In this document: piece by piece, positions 63,278 through 64,000 of the stretch
Position numbering within the stretch: the stretch's first letter is position 1
Layout of the letters: the number at the start of each line of letters is the position of its first letter
Assembly (NCBI RefSeq): GCF_902497785.1
Contig: NZ_CABVHK010000003.1
Span: 62,001 to 126,000 of the forward strand
Length of the DNA stretch: 64,000 nt
Source of the DNA: Pseudomonas fluorescens
Lineage (GTDB): Bacteria > Pseudomonadota > Gammaproteobacteria > Pseudomonadales > Pseudomonadaceae
Direction: 5' to 3'
Notes under the pieces: generated by a model
The model's database searches: none
What the model was told of the DNA's origin: nothing
Seen by the model: only the letters and a program-made list of their open reading frames with translations
Program-made: the position numbers and the translations under genes

Positions 63278-64000
63278 ATGCATCGCAGGAATTTGCTCAA
63301 AGCATCCATGGCCATCGCTGCCTACACGGGTTTATCTGCCTCCGGCCTGCTGGCTGCGCGGGCCTGGGCCGGTAATGGCACGGCTGATGGCGAGGCTCAG
63401 GCCTTCGACTTCGAAGCCCTGAAAATCCAGGCCAGGCAACTTGCCGGCAACCGCTATCAGGACACCAAGCAGGTGCTGCCGCCGACCTTGGCGACGATGA
63501 CGCCGCAGAACTTCAACGCGATCCGCTACGACGGCAATCATTCCCTGTGGAAGGATTTGAAAGGCCAGCTGGATGTGCAGTTTTTTCACGTCGGCATGGG
63601 TTTCAAGCAACCGGTGCGCATGTACAGCGTCGACCCCAAGACGCGTCAGGCGCGGGAAGTGCACTTCCGCCCTTCGCTGTTCAACTACGAAAAAACCACG
63701 GTCGACACTCAGCAGCTCAAGGGCGATCTGGGGTTTTCCGGGTTCAAGCTGTTCAAGGCCCCGGAACTGGACCGGCACGACGTGCTGTCCTTCCTCGGCG
63801 CCAGTTATTTCCGCGCGGTAGATGCCACCGGCCAGTACGGTCTGTCGGCCCGTGGTCTGGCGGTTGATACCTACGCCAAGAAGCGTGAGGAATTCCCGGA
63901 CTTCACCAAGTTCTGGTTCGAGACGCCGGACAAGGACAGCACCCGCTTCGTGGTCTACGCCCTGCTGGACTCGCCAAGCGCCACGGGCGCCTACCGTTTC
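63278..64000 (+). CDS. opgD: Periplasmic glucan biosynthesis protein D (5' part, cut by window end)
   Basis: The first 241 codons of an MdoG/OpgG-family protein that shapes osmoregulated periplasmic glucans. A twin-arginine signal ([10 protein letters not shown], then a hydrophobic core ending near ARAWAG) is typical of OpgD rather than OpgG. Family text includes [29 protein letters not shown], and [27 protein letters not shown]. The frame is open at the window edge. It is the second gene in the window, besides ndvB, linked to periplasmic glucans, though by a different pathway. Confidence 0.92.
   Translation, partial: MHRRNLLKASMAIAAYTGLSASGLLAARAWAGNGTADGEAQAFDFEALKIQARQLAGNRYQDTKQVLPPTLATMTPQNFNAIRYDGNHSLWKDLKGQLDVQFFHVGMGFKQPVRMYSVDPKTRQAREVHFRPSLFNYEKTTVDTQQLKGDLGFSGFKLFKAPELDRHDVLSFLGASYFRAVDATGQYGLSARGLAVDTYAKKREEFPDFTKFWFETPDKDSTRFVVYALLDSPSATGAYRF

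Overview
The window is chromosomal DNA of a Pseudomonas, most likely of the P. fluorescens group. Base composition is GC-rich throughout, nearly all genes have typical Pseudomonas products, and the order dapE-ndvB, plsB to mexJK, rsmJ, tsaB-adk-ppc, lptF, lysS-prfB-wspRFEDCBA is, from memory, that of blocks of the P. aeruginosa chromosome. More than twenty REP doublets (REPIN-like elements) of the kind known from P. fluorescens lie between genes. No rRNA, tRNA, CRISPR array, insertion sequence or prophage was seen.

Layout. 1-4.2 kb: astacin-like metallopeptidase, Na+/H+ antiporter, ArsC-like reductase and dapD. 4.4-6.9 kb: the Csd sulfur-transfer genes csdA-csdE facing tcdA. 7.1-12.6 kb: ndvB (GH17-GT2 glucan synthase), dapE-rlmA, a small conserved gene and a cold-shock gene. 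12.8-24 kb: plsB, a YbaY-like lipoprotein, a DUF4197 protein, a Fic enzyme bracketed by two copies of one repeat, the MexJK-type RND pump with its divergent TetR regulator, and rsmJ. 24-29.2 kb: small conserved genes, then tsaB and adk. 29.5-37.7 kb: ppc, a lipoprotein plus lptF pair behind a candidate AlgU promoter, an envelope hydrolase and a QEGLA-motif protein. 37.8-41.3 kb: a TetR regulator, lysS, and prfB with an intact programmed frameshift.

41.6-50.1 kb holds the complete wsp chemosensory operon on the minus strand. WspA (receptor), WspB and WspD (CheW couplers), WspC and WspF (methyltransferase and methylesterase) and WspE (hybrid kinase) control the diguanylate cyclase WspR, so surface signals set c-di-GMP level and biofilm formation. 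The wspB to wspF junctions overlap by four bases.

51.2-61.2 kb is a putrescine/polyamine-type uptake and oxidation cluster: LysR regulator, aminoaldehyde dehydrogenase, PotD-like binding protein, ABC ATPase, two permeases, a second aminoaldehyde dehydrogenase and an APC-family permease. REP doublets sit at three of its gene junctions. The last 3 kb carry two small minus-strand genes, a lone Bro-N protein, a MITE-like element and the start of opgD, which runs off the window.

Most of the window is conserved core genome, and I see no clear undescribed multi-gene system. The points most worth a second look are the repeat-bracketed fic gene, the two REP-doublet topologies and stop codons supplied by repeats, the HExxxH site in the QEGLA protein, the duplicated 44-residue module at 24.1 kb, a perfect 12-base anti-SD complement fused to a stop codon at 62.67 kb, and the MITE-like element at 61.5 kb.
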